A stretch of 64,000 nucleotides of DNA from Antarctobacter heliothermus (GTDB lineage Bacteria; Pseudomonadota; Alphaproteobacteria; Rhodobacterales; Rhodobacteraceae), in assembly GCF_900188425.1 (NCBI RefSeq), contig NZ_FZON01000006.1, positions 1 to 64,000 of the forward strand. The letters are read 5' to 3'. A program made the position numbers and the translations under genes. This document shows positions 18,533-27,083 of this stretch, one piece after another (positions within the stretch are counted from its first letter, which is position 1; the number at the start of each line of letters is the position of its first letter). The notes below the pieces were generated by a model. It was not told the origin of the DNA and ran no database searches. It saw only the letters and a program-made list of their open reading frames with translations.

Positions 18533-19267
18533 TCAAAGCCCCTTCTTGCCGCGCAGGGCCTTGATCAGAATCGGCAGGACAGACAGCGCCGCAAGGCCAA
18601 GGATCGGGCCGATGATATGCGGCTCGAACAGGATGCTCAGGTCCGGGGTTTCACCGCGTTCGAACACCTCGCCCAGCCCGGCGCCGACAGAGGTATAGAC
18701 CACCGTGCCCGGTATGATGCCCAGAAAGGTCGAAATGACAAAGCGGTGCAGCGGCACCTCAAGGAAGGCAGGGACCAGATTGGCGATAAAGAACGGCACC
18801 GCCGGAACAAGACGGATCAGGAACAGCATCGACCACTGATTCTCGTCGATGCCGTCCTTGATCTTCTTGACCATGCCTTGTGAGGTTTCCAGCCGCTCAC
18901 CCAGCTTGGCGCCCAGCCCCCAGCGCGCCGCCAGAAAGATGGCGGTCGCGCCTGCCGTCGCGGCGGCGACGTTGAACAGACTGCCGGGGAAGGTGGCAAA
19001 GAGAAAGCCGCCGGTCAGGGTGGCGATGGTCGCGCCGGGCAGGGAAAAGGCCACGATGGCCACATAGACCAGCAGAAAGACCGTCAGCGTCGCGATGTAA
19101 TGCGAATCGCGGAAGGACAGCAGCGCCTCGCGGTTGTCGGACAGCGTCTGAAAGCTCAGGACATCCCCCAGCGCGAAATAGCCCGCGACGGCGGCGGCGG
19201 CGATCACCATCAGCGGAAGATGCCGTTTCAGGCCGGGCGGTCGGTCGGTTTGGGTCATGTCACTCAT
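18533..19267 (-). CDS. TVP38/TMEM64 (VTT/DedA-like) membrane protein
   Basis: 244 residues from ATG 19267 (19258 also possible). An N-terminal TM segment is followed by the VTT core: FSLPGATIATLTGGFLF, the GxG-type segment in GLGAKLGERLE, and RLVPAVPFFIANLVPAFLEV, which forms the re-entrant hairpin typical of the family. Members move phospholipids or small solutes across membranes; substrate unknown here. First gene of a three-gene unit with a flavoprotein and a histidine kinase. Confidence 0.9.
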   Translation of the reverse strand: MSDMTQTDRPPGLKRHLPLMVIAAAAVAGYFALGDVLSFQTLSDNREALLSFRDSHYIATLTVFLLVYVAIVAFSLPGATIATLTGGFLFATFPGSLFNVAAATAGATAIFLAARWGLGAKLGERLETSQGMVKKIKDGIDENQWSMLFLIRLVPAVPFFIANLVPAFLEVPLHRFVISTFLGIIPGTVVYTSVGAGLGEVFERGETPDLSILFEPHIIGPILGLAALSVLPILIKALRGKKGL

Positions 19268-19519
19268 CTGCTCGGGCCTGTTGTTTGGGCGGGGTGGGTG
19301 TAACATGCGGCCCCCGTCCGTGACACAACAGGGGTCTCACGGGCGCTTGATCTCTGTCCCGCCAAAGCGTGAGGATTCCGGGGCGGAAAGGCCAGACTGA
19401 AACATTTCCCGCCCCGTTGCGCGGGTCGTTTGTTGCAATGCAGGTGGAGGATGCGGGTCTTTTGACGCGGGCGGGTGGCTTGACCGGCGCGGGCAAAGGT
19501 GAAGAAAGTGTTAAAACGT

Positions 19520-19570
19520 CTCTGTAAGCCATTGATTCTGCGTCGGCGACGGTCTGTCCACGCGTGGACA
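19520..19570 (+). repeat. Composite palindromic element, copy 1 (upstream of rpmH)
   Basis: CTCTGTAA at 19520, TTGAT at 19532 and the perfect 16-bp palindrome TGTCCACGCGTGGACA at 19555-19570. All three parts recur with identical spacing at 59816-59866, 40 kb away. It is 140 bp before the rpmH start, in a 442-bp gap that must also hold the rpmH promoter. Confidence 0.7.
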
Positions 19571-19709
19571 GGTCATTTTCGCCCTGTTTGGCTGACGTGG
19601 GCGAAAAAGCATGACTCCCGTTTGACAGCCGCCCCAAGGCCCCCTATAGGCAGGGCTTCGAATTTCCTGTCCCCGAGTCGCTCTGGGGCAATGAACCGGA
19701 GTAGCCGCG

Positions 19710-19844
19710 ATGAAACGCACTTTTCAGCCGTCCAACCTCGTCCGCAAGCGTCGCCACGGGTTTCGTGCCCGTATGGCCACCAAAGCAGGTCGCAAGATCC
19801 TGAACGCACGCCGCGCCCGCGGCCGCAAGAGCCTGAGCGCCTGA
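19710..19844 (+). CDS. rpmH: 50S ribosomal protein L34
   Basis: 44 residues starting [20 protein letters not shown] and ending GRKSLSA, the almost invariant L34 sequence, strongly basic. It binds 23S rRNA in the large subunit. GGAG lies 8 bp before the ATG. Followed at 29 bp by rnpA, the standard bacterial order. Confidence 0.99.
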
Positions 19845-19873
19845 GCCTCACGCCTGACGCAGCGGAGCGGAAC

Positions 19874-20266
19874 GTGACCACCGCAAAAGCCGCCACGGAG
19901 CAATCCGAGGCGGCCTTTTTGCCGTTGACCGTTCTCAGCAAGCGCGCCGATTTCCTGCGCGCCGCCCGCGCCCGCCGCGCCCCCTGTGAGGGTTTTCTGC
20001 TGCAAGGCCGCCAACGCGCGCCGGGCGAGGCAGAGGGTATCCGCGTCGGCTATACCTGCTCGAAAAAGGTCGGCAACGCCGTCGCCCGCAACCGCGCCAA
20101 GCGCCGGCTGCGTGAAATCGCACGCCTGATCCTGCCTGACATGGGTGTCGACGGCTGGGACTACGTCCTGATCGGACGGGCGGAAAAAACCGCATGGCGC
20201 GACTTTGCCGCGCTCCAGACCGATCTGCGCCACGCCCTGCGCAAGATCCACGGCCCCCAGTCATGA
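19874..20266 (+). CDS. rnpA: Ribonuclease P protein component
   Basis: 130 residues from GTG at 19874, chosen because GGAG ends 6 bp upstream and the position is right after rpmH. RnpA helps the RNase P RNA mature the 5' ends of tRNAs. Family signature [13 protein letters not shown] (about 76-88) with the preceding [13 protein letters not shown]. The stop overlaps the ATG of yidD by 4 bp. Confidence 0.97.
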   Translation: MTTAKAATEQSEAAFLPLTVLSKRADFLRAARARRAPCEGFLLQGRQRAPGEAEGIRVGYTCSKKVGNAVARNRAKRRLREIARLILPDMGVDGWDYVLIGRAEKTAWRDFAALQTDLRHALRKIHGPQS

Positions 20267-20484
20267 CCCCGCTGGCCCATATCGTCGCGCTGCCGGTCCG
20301 CGCCTACCGACTGCTCCTCAGCCCTTGGGTCGGTCACGGCTGCCGCTATCACCCGACTTGTTCGGTCTATGCACTTGAGGCGTTGGAAAAGCACGGCGCC
20401 ATCAAAGGCAGCTTGCTGGCCGCCCGTCGGATCGCCCGATGCCATCCTTGGGGTGGGTCCGGCATCGACAACGTCCCCGACTGA
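20263..20484 (+). CDS. yidD: Membrane protein insertion efficiency factor YidD
   Basis: 73 residues. Contains the family core [22 protein letters not shown] (two blocks) with [14 protein letters not shown] and [19 protein letters not shown]. Thought to assist YidC/Sec in membrane protein insertion. ATGA overlap with rnpA. In related genomes yidC follows soon after; here about 3.3 kb with ttcA and an EAL gene lie in between. Confidence 0.97.
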   Translation: MTPLAHIVALPVRAYRLLLSPWVGHGCRYHPTCSVYALEALEKHGAIKGSLLAARRIARCHPWGGSGIDNVPD

Positions 20485-20584
20485 GCCGGGCCCTCCGGTA
20501 TTCCCGACCCTGCGCGCTCTAGGTTTTCGGCGGGGAATCATGTATGATCTGCCGCAGGTTCAACACATGACAAAGGAGGCAAAC

Positions 20585-20650
20585 ATGATGATCATTCGAT
20601 CGCTCCCCCTTGTTCGGGTCGCTTGCCTCTGTGGTGACCTGCGCGGGTAA
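20585..20650 (+). CDS. Possible 21-residue leader peptide with clustered Cys codons
   Basis: A very strong ribosome-binding site (AAAGGAGG) lies 5 bp before the ATG at 20585. The peptide reads MMIIRSLPLVRVACLCGDLRG and stops at TAA 20650. Such a small, well-initiated ORF with two Cys codons one apart, followed by an RNA hairpin, looks like an attenuator leader. The downstream genes are a DUF1127-like ORF and ttcA, an Fe-S enzyme of tRNA thiolation. Regulation by cysteine supply is a hypothesis only. Confidence 0.5.
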   Translation: MMIIRSLPLVRVACLCGDLRG

Positions 20651-20677
20651 GCGCACTTTGGCCTGATATCTCAGGTC
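20636..20677 (+). promoter_or_regulatory. Candidate attenuator: two mutually exclusive RNA pairings
   Basis: A 7-bp hairpin can form at 20660-20677 (GGCCTGA / TCAGGTC with a UAUC loop, one G-U pair). Its 3' arm, CAGGTC at 20672-20677, can instead pair with GACCTG at 20636-20641, inside the last codons of the leader ORF. Ribosome position on the leader could choose between them. No T-run follows, so a classic intrinsic terminator is not evident. Confidence 0.4.
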
Positions 20678-20792
20678 TCTCCAATTTCCTCCTGATTTCG
20701 GGGCCGCCCGTCCTTGTCCGAGCATGTCGTCTTGGACCCTGTCGCGCTGCTTCGTTCGATTTGAAAGGCCGGACCCTGTCCGGGCGATAGAC

Positions 20793-21008
20793 ATGACACA
20801 TTTCAAAACGCTCTTCCTCCCCGCAGCGGTCGCCCCGCGCCCTGCTTTCCTGTCCGCGCTGTCGGGTCTGTTCCGCTCCGGCCCCGCACACCACGACCCG
20901 CCGACGTCGCCTGCGCTGAGCGATCACCTGCGCCGCGACATCGGGGTCGCCCCGGCGGGTGCTGCAATGCCCTCAACCGGCACCGCAATGCTGAACAGCC
21001 TGCGCTGA
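20793..21008 (+). CDS. Small DUF1127-like protein
   Basis: 71 residues from ATG 20793 ([15 protein letters not shown]...). The segment [14 protein letters not shown] matches the LxDHLLRDIGL core of DUF1127 small Arg-rich proteins, which are common in alphaproteobacteria and in Rhodobacter take part in stress regulation and RNA turnover. The usual Trp/Arg-rich N-terminal half is not clear, so this is a divergent member. The ribosome-binding site is weak. Lies between the leader ORF and ttcA. Confidence 0.6.
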   Translation: MTHFKTLFLPAAVAPRPAFLSALSGLFRSGPAHHDPPTSPALSDHLRRDIGVAPAGAAMPSTGTAMLNSLR

Positions 21009-21049
21009 AGGCGCGGGGCGGGCACGCTCTGCCTGCCCCCCCCGCTACA

Positions 21050-21079
21050 CCCGTTGCCGCCCGTTGCCGCCCGTTGCCA
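21050..21079 (+). repeat. Three tandem 10-bp repeats before ttcA
   Basis: CCCGTTGCCG occurs three times back to back (the last copy ends in A). It ends 29 bp before the ATG chosen for ttcA. Copy number may vary by slippage. Function unknown. Confidence 0.8.
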
Positions 21080-21108
21080 TGGCACCGCCTTGCCGCTATG
21101 TGCAGCCC

Positions 21109-21951
21109 ATGCTGGACGATGCCGACGACATTCACCCGCTCTTTTACGGAGCGCCCAAATCCACCGAGTTCAAGAAACTCCGCAAGCGGATCGTGCAGAA
21201 TGTGCGCGAGGCGGTGGAGCAATATGGCATGGTCGAAGAGGGCGCCAGATGGCTGGTCTGCCTGTCCGGCGGCAAGGACAGTTACACCCTGCTTGCCATC
21301 CTCCATGAGCTGAAATGGCGCGGTCTGCTGCCGGTCGATCTGCTGGCCTGCAATCTGGATCAGGGGCAGCCGGGCTTTCCCGCGACCGTCCTGCCCGAAT
21401 TTTTGGAAAAGATGGGTGTCCCGCACCGGATCGAGTATCAGGACACCTATTCCATCGTCGTCGATAAGATCCCGCAGGGCCGCACCTTTTGCGCGCTTTG
21501 TTCGCGCCTGCGCCGGGGAAACCTGTACCGGGTCGCCCGCGAAGAGGGCTGTTCGGCGGTGGTGCTGGGCCATCACCGCGACGATATTCTGGAAACTTTT
21601 TTCATGAACCTCTTTCATGGCGGACGGCTGGCGACGATGCCGCCGAAACTGGTCAATGAAGAGGGTGATCTGTTTGTTTACCGTCCGCTGGCGCATGTGG
21701 CAGAAGCCGATTGTGACCGATTCGCGCGGGCGATGAATTATCCTATCATTCCTTGTGATCTATGCGGGTCGCAGGACGGTTTGCAGCGGCAGCAGGTCAA
21801 GCAAATCCTTGACGAGTGGGAGAAAAATTCACCCGGACGGCGGCAGGTCATGTTCCGTTCGCTGATGAATGTCCGCCCGTCTCACATGCTGGACCCCGGC
21901 CTTTTCGATTTTGCCGGCCTCATGCGCGACAAAGTTTCGCCCAAATCGTGA
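21109..21951 (+). CDS. ttcA: tRNA 2-thiocytidine(32) synthetase TtcA
   Basis: 280 residues from ATG 21109; ATG 21079 is also in frame but gives an unusual N-terminus. Makes s2C32 in tRNA using ATP and sulfur relayed by a [4Fe-4S] cluster. PP-loop SGGKDS at 53-58; cluster cysteines in CALC (C128, C131) and CDLC (C216, C219), and the [20 protein letters not shown] block shared with E. coli TtcA. No strong ribosome-binding site is seen. The gene follows the putative cysteine-codon leader. Confidence 0.95.
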   Translation: MLDDADDIHPLFYGAPKSTEFKKLRKRIVQNVREAVEQYGMVEEGARWLVCLSGGKDSYTLLAILHELKWRGLLPVDLLACNLDQGQPGFPATVLPEFLEKMGVPHRIEYQDTYSIVVDKIPQGRTFCALCSRLRRGNLYRVAREEGCSAVVLGHHRDDILETFFMNLFHGGRLATMPPKLVNEEGDLFVYRPLAHVAEADCDRFARAMNYPIIPCDLCGSQDGLQRQQVKQILDEWEKNSPGRRQVMFRSLMNVRPSHMLDPGLFDFAGLMRDKVSPKS

Positions 21952-22027
21952 AAAACCGGAACCGGCGTTAAGTTTCGAGTTACCGACGTGGCCTAGTGTC
22001 CCTGTTATGAAGAGCAAGGATACGGGC

Positions 22028-23572
22028 ATGTTTGCGTCACTTCGCGCGCTTCCAACCAGGCTGCGCACCGCGGTACGGCGCGGTTTTCACGGACCACAGG
22101 CGCTGGCCTTTCTGCCGGCAGCCGCGCTTGCGGCCTTTTGGCTGGGGGGCGAACCCTTGTTGCTGGTCGTGGCACTGGGGACTCCGGCGCTATTGCTGTT
22201 GTCCGGGTTCAACGTCGGCGCCGGGGCGAACCGTCCCGAGGGCGATCATGCCGATATCGTTGATTCCATCGCCGCCGCACGACTGGTGCAACAGGCGTTG
22301 GATCGGGCCCAGGCGGCCAATCTGGCCACGGCCTGCATGGTGATAGAGATAGATGGCCTGGCTGAAATTGCCCGACAGGCGGATGAATCGACCGTCGACA
22401 ACCTGCGCGAACTGACGCTCGCCCGTTTGCGCAAAACGCTGCGTCGGGACGACGCGGCGGTGCGCTACGGTGAAAACCGCTATCTTGTCCTGCTGGCGCC
22501 CTCTCTGCGTCTGGACCTCGAGGCGCTGCTGCAACTCGCCGGACGCCTGCAAAACGCGATCGAGGAACCCACATCCGTTGATGAGACCATGCGCTATCTT
22601 TCGGCCTCCATCGGTTTTTGCGGCAGCCTGCGCCTGAAGAACGAGGCCACCGGAAAGCAGTTGCTCGACGCCGCGCAGATTGCCCTGGACGACGCGACGG
22701 CCAAGGGGCCGTCCGCAATCCGTGCCTGGTCCGAAAACATGCGCCAGACCCATATCGAACAGAAAACCCTGCGCAATGAGGTGGATCGCGCCCTGTCCAA
22801 CGGCCAGATCCAGCCATGGTTTCAACCACAGGTGTGCACGTCGACCGGGGCGATCAGCGGGGTCGAGGCGCTGGCGCGCTGGATACACCCCGAACGGGGC
22901 ATCGTCCCGCCCGCGCAATTCCTGCGCGTGCTCGAAGATGCGGGTCGGATGGAATACCTCAGCGAGGTCATCCTCCAGCACTCGCTGACTGCTTTGCGCA
23001 GCTGGGATCAGGCCGGGCTGGATATCCCGCGTGTCAGCGTCAACTTTTCCGATCCTGAATTGCGCGACCCCCGGTTGGTCGAACGCATCCAGTGGGAACT
23101 GGATCGGTTTGGGCTGACTGCCGAACGGCTGGGGATCGAGGTGCTGGAAACCGTGATCGCCGGTGCGCCAGAGGGCATTGTGGCCCGCAACATCGTCGAA
23201 TTGGGGCGGATCGGCTGCCACATCGATCTGGATGATTTCGGCACCGGCCATGCCTCGATCACCTCGCTGCGCCGGTTCAAGGTCCATCGGCTGAAGATCG
23301 ACCGCAGCTTTGTCACCCGTGTCGATCGCGATGAAGAACAGCACCGGATGCTGGCTGCCGTTCTTGGCATGGCTGACCGGCTGGGACTGGAAACCATCGC
23401 AGAAGGTGTCGAAAGCGTTGGCGAACACGCGCTGTTGTCACAATTGGGCTGCGACCATGTTCAGGGGTTTGGCATCGCCCGCCCGATGCCGGCGGACAAC
23501 CTGATCGACTGGGCAAAAGACCACGTCATCCGCATTGCCGAGGCTCAGAAACTTGGGCGCGGCACCGGCTGA
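22028..23572 (+). CDS. Membrane-anchored degenerate GGDEF / EAL-domain protein
   Basis: 514 residues from ATG 22028 (AAGGA 7 bp upstream; ATG 22007 is in frame but has none). Two TM segments near the N-terminus (about 25-65). A GGDEF-like domain follows, with RYGENRY where GGDEF should be, so it is not a cyclase. The EAL domain is intact in its key motifs: GVEALARWIHPERG, and DDFGTGHASITSLRRFKVHRLKIDRSFV (read in two blocks). A c-di-GMP phosphodiesterase is likely. The gene interrupts the common yidD-yidC neighbourhood. Confidence 0.92.
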   Translation: MFASLRALPTRLRTAVRRGFHGPQALAFLPAAALAAFWLGGEPLLLVVALGTPALLLLSGFNVGAGANRPEGDHADIVDSIAAARLVQQALDRAQAANLATACMVIEIDGLAEIARQADESTVDNLRELTLARLRKTLRRDDAAVRYGENRYLVLLAPSLRLDLEALLQLAGRLQNAIEEPTSVDETMRYLSASIGFCGSLRLKNEATGKQLLDAAQIALDDATAKGPSAIRAWSENMRQTHIEQKTLRNEVDRALSNGQIQPWFQPQVCTSTGAISGVEALARWIHPERGIVPPAQFLRVLEDAGRMEYLSEVILQHSLTALRSWDQAGLDIPRVSVNFSDPELRDPRLVERIQWELDRFGLTAERLGIEVLETVIAGAPEGIVARNIVELGRIGCHIDLDDFGTGHASITSLRRFKVHRLKIDRSFVTRVDRDEEQHRMLAAVLGMADRLGLETIAEGVESVGEHALLSQLGCDHVQGFGIARPMPADNLIDWAKDHVIRIAEAQKLGRGTG

Positions 23573-23760
23573 CAACGCGCCCCGCGAATGATGCCAGTTC
23601 CAGCACCTTGTGCGTCCAGCCGCGCCCGTCCCGCGCAACCACCGCATTTTGGTCGGCGCACCTGTGCCACACCGCCCCTGAAAGGGGGATTCCGCTTGAC
23701 CTTTGCAGCGCGGACCGTTTGAACCCAGCGGTGACTTTCAACGGATAGGTGGCCGCCCTC

Positions 23761-25599
23761 ATGGACGATCAGAACAAGAACCTGCTTCTCGCGACCGCGC
23801 TCAGCATGGTTGTGATCCTTGTATGGTTCCTGCTGTTTCCGCCGCCGGATCCGGTCGAGGATCCCAACGCGCCCGTCGCAACGGAAACCGACACGCCGCT
23901 GTCGCCCGACGGCGTCGCCACGGCTCCGCGCGCGGCACCGCCCGTCGCAGGCGGCGTGCCGGCCGGTCAGGATCCCGCATCGGCCAGTGCTGACACGACA
24001 GAGGCGCCGCGCTTGCCGCTCGACACCGCACGCCTCGAAGGGTCGATTTCGCTGACCGGGGGGCGCATCGACGACCTGCGGCTCAAGGACTACCGGGACG
24101 AACTGGGCCCCGACTCGCCCATCGTCCAGATGCTGGACCCGGTCGGCAGCACCAACCCCTACTACGCTCTTTTCGGCTGGGCGCCCGGCAACGGACTGGC
24201 CTTTGAGGATGTTCCCGGCGCCAACACGGCCTGGACCGTCGAATCGGGCAAGACCCTTGGCATCGACGCGCCCGTGACCCTGCGCTGGGACAGCCCGGCG
24301 GGTCTGGTGTTCCGGCGGACAATCTCTGTCGATGAGGACTTTATGTTCTCGGTCACCCAGTCGGTGGAAAATTCCGGCGGTGCGACGGTGTCTCTTGCCC
24401 CCTACGGCATGCTGGCCCGCCACGGCGAACCCGAGGATCTCAAGAACTTCTTCGTCCTGTTCGAAGGCGCGTTGCAGATGTCCGACGGCATCCTTGAACA
24501 GACCAAGTACAAGAAAATGCCCGACCTCGATGTCGTTCCCGCCGAGGGCACACAGGCGATCGTGCAGCGCGTCCAGGAAACCGGCTGGATCGGCTTTACC
24601 GACCACTACTGGATGGCCACGTTGATCCCCGACGTAGGAACACCGTTCAAGTCGGTGGTGAAATACGACGCCCGCCGCGACATCTACCAGACCGAGGCGG
24701 TGTTGCCGACGGTTCAACTGGCACCCGGGGAGACCCGTGAGGTCAGCTCCAAACTGTTTGCCGGTGCAAAGGAATGGGAAACGATCCGCGCCTACCAGAA
24801 GGCCGGCATCGACCGGTTCCTCGACTCGATCGACTGGGGCTGGTTCTTTTTCCTGACCAAGCCGATCTTTGCCGTCCTGCACTGGCTGAATGCCCAGATC
24901 GGCAACATGGGTGTCGCAATTATCGCGCTGACACTGCTGCTCAAGGCGATCCTCTTTCCGCTGGCGTATAAATCCTACGCCTCGATGGCAAAGATGAAGG
25001 AACTCCAGCCGGAGATGGAAAAGATCAAGGAGCGCGCCGACGGCGACCGTGAAAAGCTCCAGAAAGAGATGATGGGTCTCTACAAGAAGGAAAAGGTGAA
25101 CCCGGCTGCGGGCTGTTTGCCGATCCTGTTGCAGATCCCGATCTTTTTCAGCCTTTACAAGGTGATCTTTGTCACGCTGGAACTGCGGCATGCGAACTTC
25201 TTTGGTCCGTTCAACGACCTGTCCGCGCCTGACCCGACCTCGATCTACAACTTCTTCGGTCTGCTGCCCTGGGCCTCGCCCGATCCGCAGTCGATCCTTG
25301 CGCTGGTCTTTATCGGTATCCTGCCGCTGATGCTGGGCGTTTCGATGTGGCTTCAGCAAAAACTGAACCCGGCGCCTGCCGACCCGACGCAGCAGATGAT
25401 CTTTGCCTGGATGCCATGGGTGTTCATGTTCATGCTGGGCGGTTTTGCCAGCGGCCTGGTTGTGTACTGGATCACCAACAACGTGATCACCTTTACGCAG
25501 CAGTACCTGATCATGCGCAGCCACGGGTATTCCCCTGACATCATGGGCAACATCAAGGCCAGCGTGAAAAAGAAAGACAAGGAGCAGGGAAAGAAATGA
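23761..25599 (+). CDS. yidC: Membrane protein insertase YidC
   Basis: 612 residues from ATG 23761 (MDDQNKNLLLATALSMVVI). One N-terminal TM is followed by a long acidic/Pro-rich linker and a beta-rich periplasmic domain (about 85-340), then the insertase core: FFFLTKPIFAVLHWLNAQIG, LLLKAILFPLAYKSYASMAKMK, GCLPILLQIPIFFSLYKVIF and a C-terminal pair of TM segments. The Arg of the hydrophilic groove region can be placed near KSYASMAKM-KEL. Coupled to the MOSC gene by an ATGA overlap. Confidence 0.98.
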   Translation: MDDQNKNLLLATALSMVVILVWFLLFPPPDPVEDPNAPVATETDTPLSPDGVATAPRAAPPVAGGVPAGQDPASASADTTEAPRLPLDTARLEGSISLTGGRIDDLRLKDYRDELGPDSPIVQMLDPVGSTNPYYALFGWAPGNGLAFEDVPGANTAWTVESGKTLGIDAPVTLRWDSPAGLVFRRTISVDEDFMFSVTQSVENSGGATVSLAPYGMLARHGEPEDLKNFFVLFEGALQMSDGILEQTKYKKMPDLDVVPAEGTQAIVQRVQETGWIGFTDHYWMATLIPDVGTPFKSVVKYDARRDIYQTEAVLPTVQLAPGETREVSSKLFAGAKEWETIRAYQKAGIDRFLDSIDWGWFFFLTKPIFAVLHWLNAQIGNMGVAIIALTLLLKAILFPLAYKSYASMAKMKELQPEMEKIKERADGDREKLQKEMMGLYKKEKVNPAAGCLPILLQIPIFFSLYKVIFVTLELRHANFFGPFNDLSAPDPTSIYNFFGLLPWASPDPQSILALVFIGILPLMLGVSMWLQQKLNPAPADPTQQMIFAWMPWVFMFMLGGFASGLVVYWITNNVITFTQQYLIMRSHGYSPDIMGNIKASVKKKDKEQGKK

Positions 25600-26339
25600 C
25601 CCGGCAGTTGACTGCGATCTGGCGCTTTCCGATCAAGAGCCACGGTCGGGAAGAGCTGGACGCGGTCACCTTGGCCGCTGGTCAGACCCTGCCCTGGGAC
25701 CGCCACTGGGCCGTGGCGCATGAACAGTCGCAAGTGGACGGCGCTGAATGGGTGCCCTGCCAGCATTTCTCGCGCGGGTCCAAGGCGCCCGCGCTTGCCG
25801 CGATCTCTGCGCGTCTCGATGAGGACAGCGCAACAGTCACGCTGTCCCATCCTGACCGTGACGACCTGGCGTTTCAGCCCGATACCGAAGGCGACAGGCT
25901 GATTGACTGGGGTCAGGGCCTTGTCCCCGACAACCGGGCACAATCGGCGCGCGTGGTCCGGGGGCAGCAGCGCGGCTTTACCGACAGCGATTTCCCGTCA
26001 ATCACGCTGTGCAATCTGTCGTCCCACCGCGCTGTGGAACAGCGGGTGGGTCAAGCGCTGTCGATCCATCGCTGGCGCGGTAACCTGTGGTTCGACGGCG
26101 GCGCGCCATGGGAAGAATTCGACTGGATCGACCGTGAGATCCGCATTGGCGAGGCCGTCCTTATCCCGCGTGAGCGCACGGATCGGTGCCTTGCGACCCA
26201 TAACAATCCGGACACCGGCACGCGGGATACCGACGTGCTAAGCGCGCTCGACAGCTGGGACCACCGCGACTTTTCCGTCCGGGCAGAGGTCCTGCGCGGC
26301 GGTCGGATCGCCACCGGCGACAGTGTAGAGGTACTCTGA
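25596..26339 (+). CDS. MOSC-domain protein
   Basis: 247 residues. N-terminal beta-barrel MTRQLTAIWRFPIKSHGREE, then the MOSC core with GQRGF-like SDFPSITLCNLSS and LWFDGGAPWEEFDW...IGEAVL. The family binds molybdenum cofactor sulfur or transfers it (MoaC-sulfurase C-terminal domain, YcbX). The usual conserved Cys of the MOSC core is present in RTDRCLATHNNPDTG. Overlaps engB by 1 base. Confidence 0.9.
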   Translation: MTRQLTAIWRFPIKSHGREELDAVTLAAGQTLPWDRHWAVAHEQSQVDGAEWVPCQHFSRGSKAPALAAISARLDEDSATVTLSHPDRDDLAFQPDTEGDRLIDWGQGLVPDNRAQSARVVRGQQRGFTDSDFPSITLCNLSSHRAVEQRVGQALSIHRWRGNLWFDGGAPWEEFDWIDREIRIGEAVLIPRERTDRCLATHNNPDTGTRDTDVLSALDSWDHRDFSVRAEVLRGGRIATGDSVEVL

Positions 26340-26989
26340 TGCAACTGCCCTTTCCTCTCGCCGAAGAGCCCGATGATGAAACCCGCGAGGCCGTGCGAAA
26401 ACTGTTCGTCGGCGACGTCGATTTTCTAAAAGGCGTCGTTGCCATGGACGGCCTGCCCCCGGATGATCGGGCCGAGGTCTGCTTTGCCGGGCGCTCCAAC
26501 GTCGGCAAGTCCAGCCTGATCAACGCACTCACCGGGCGCAAGGGTCTGGCGCGCGCGTCCAACACGCCGGGGCGGACGCAGGAAATCAACTATTTCATGC
26601 TGGGCACCGAACGGTTCCTTGTCGATCTGCCCGGGTATGGCTTTGCCAATGCGCCGGTTGCGGTGGTCGCCAAATGGCAGGCGCTGCTGAAATCCTATCT
26701 CGCGGGCCGCGTCAGCCTGCGCCGCGCCTTTGTGCTGGTCGATTTCCGTCACGGGATCAAACCCGTCGACGATGAGATCATGACCCTGCTGGACCGCTCT
26801 GCCGTCACCTTTCAGGTGGTCCTGACCAAGGCGGACAAGGTCAAGGCCGCGGAACAGGACGCCATCCTGGCCCAGGTGCGCGAACGGCTGTCGAAACATC
26901 CCGCCGCCTACCCGGAAATCGTGGTCACCAGCAGTGAAAAAGGTGAGGGGATCGCCAGCCTGCGCGCCATCATCGCCGGTCTCACCTGA
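26339..26989 (+). CDS. engB: Ribosome biogenesis GTPase YihA/YsxC (EngB)
   Basis: 216 residues. G1 [16 protein letters not shown] (about 51-66), G3 [10 protein letters not shown]4 VLTKADKVK and G5 TSSEKGEG are all in order. Needed for late 50S assembly. The stretch [15 protein letters not shown] is the switch I region typical of the family. Coupled to the MOSC gene upstream. Confidence 0.98.
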   Translation: MQLPFPLAEEPDDETREAVRKLFVGDVDFLKGVVAMDGLPPDDRAEVCFAGRSNVGKSSLINALTGRKGLARASNTPGRTQEINYFMLGTERFLVDLPGYGFANAPVAVVAKWQALLKSYLAGRVSLRRAFVLVDFRHGIKPVDDEIMTLLDRSAVTFQVVLTKADKVKAAEQDAILAQVRERLSKHPAAYPEIVVTSSEKGEGIASLRAIIAGLT

Positions 26990-27083
26990 CACGCACGATC
27001 AGACGGCAAAACCACCTGTCCCTCTGGTCTTTGGGGCGGCAAGCGGGCATTCTGGTCCCCGGCCGCCCTGTGAGAGACCTCAG

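Noticed and set aside
19499-19873. Frame extending RnpA upstream over rpmH
   Set aside because: rpmH occupies this region in another frame; GTG 19874 with GGAG is the expected RnpA start.
23545-25524. 659-codon minus-strand frame across yidC
   Set aside because: Shadow of yidC; composition is typical of an antisense frame and no ribosome-binding site or family match is seen.
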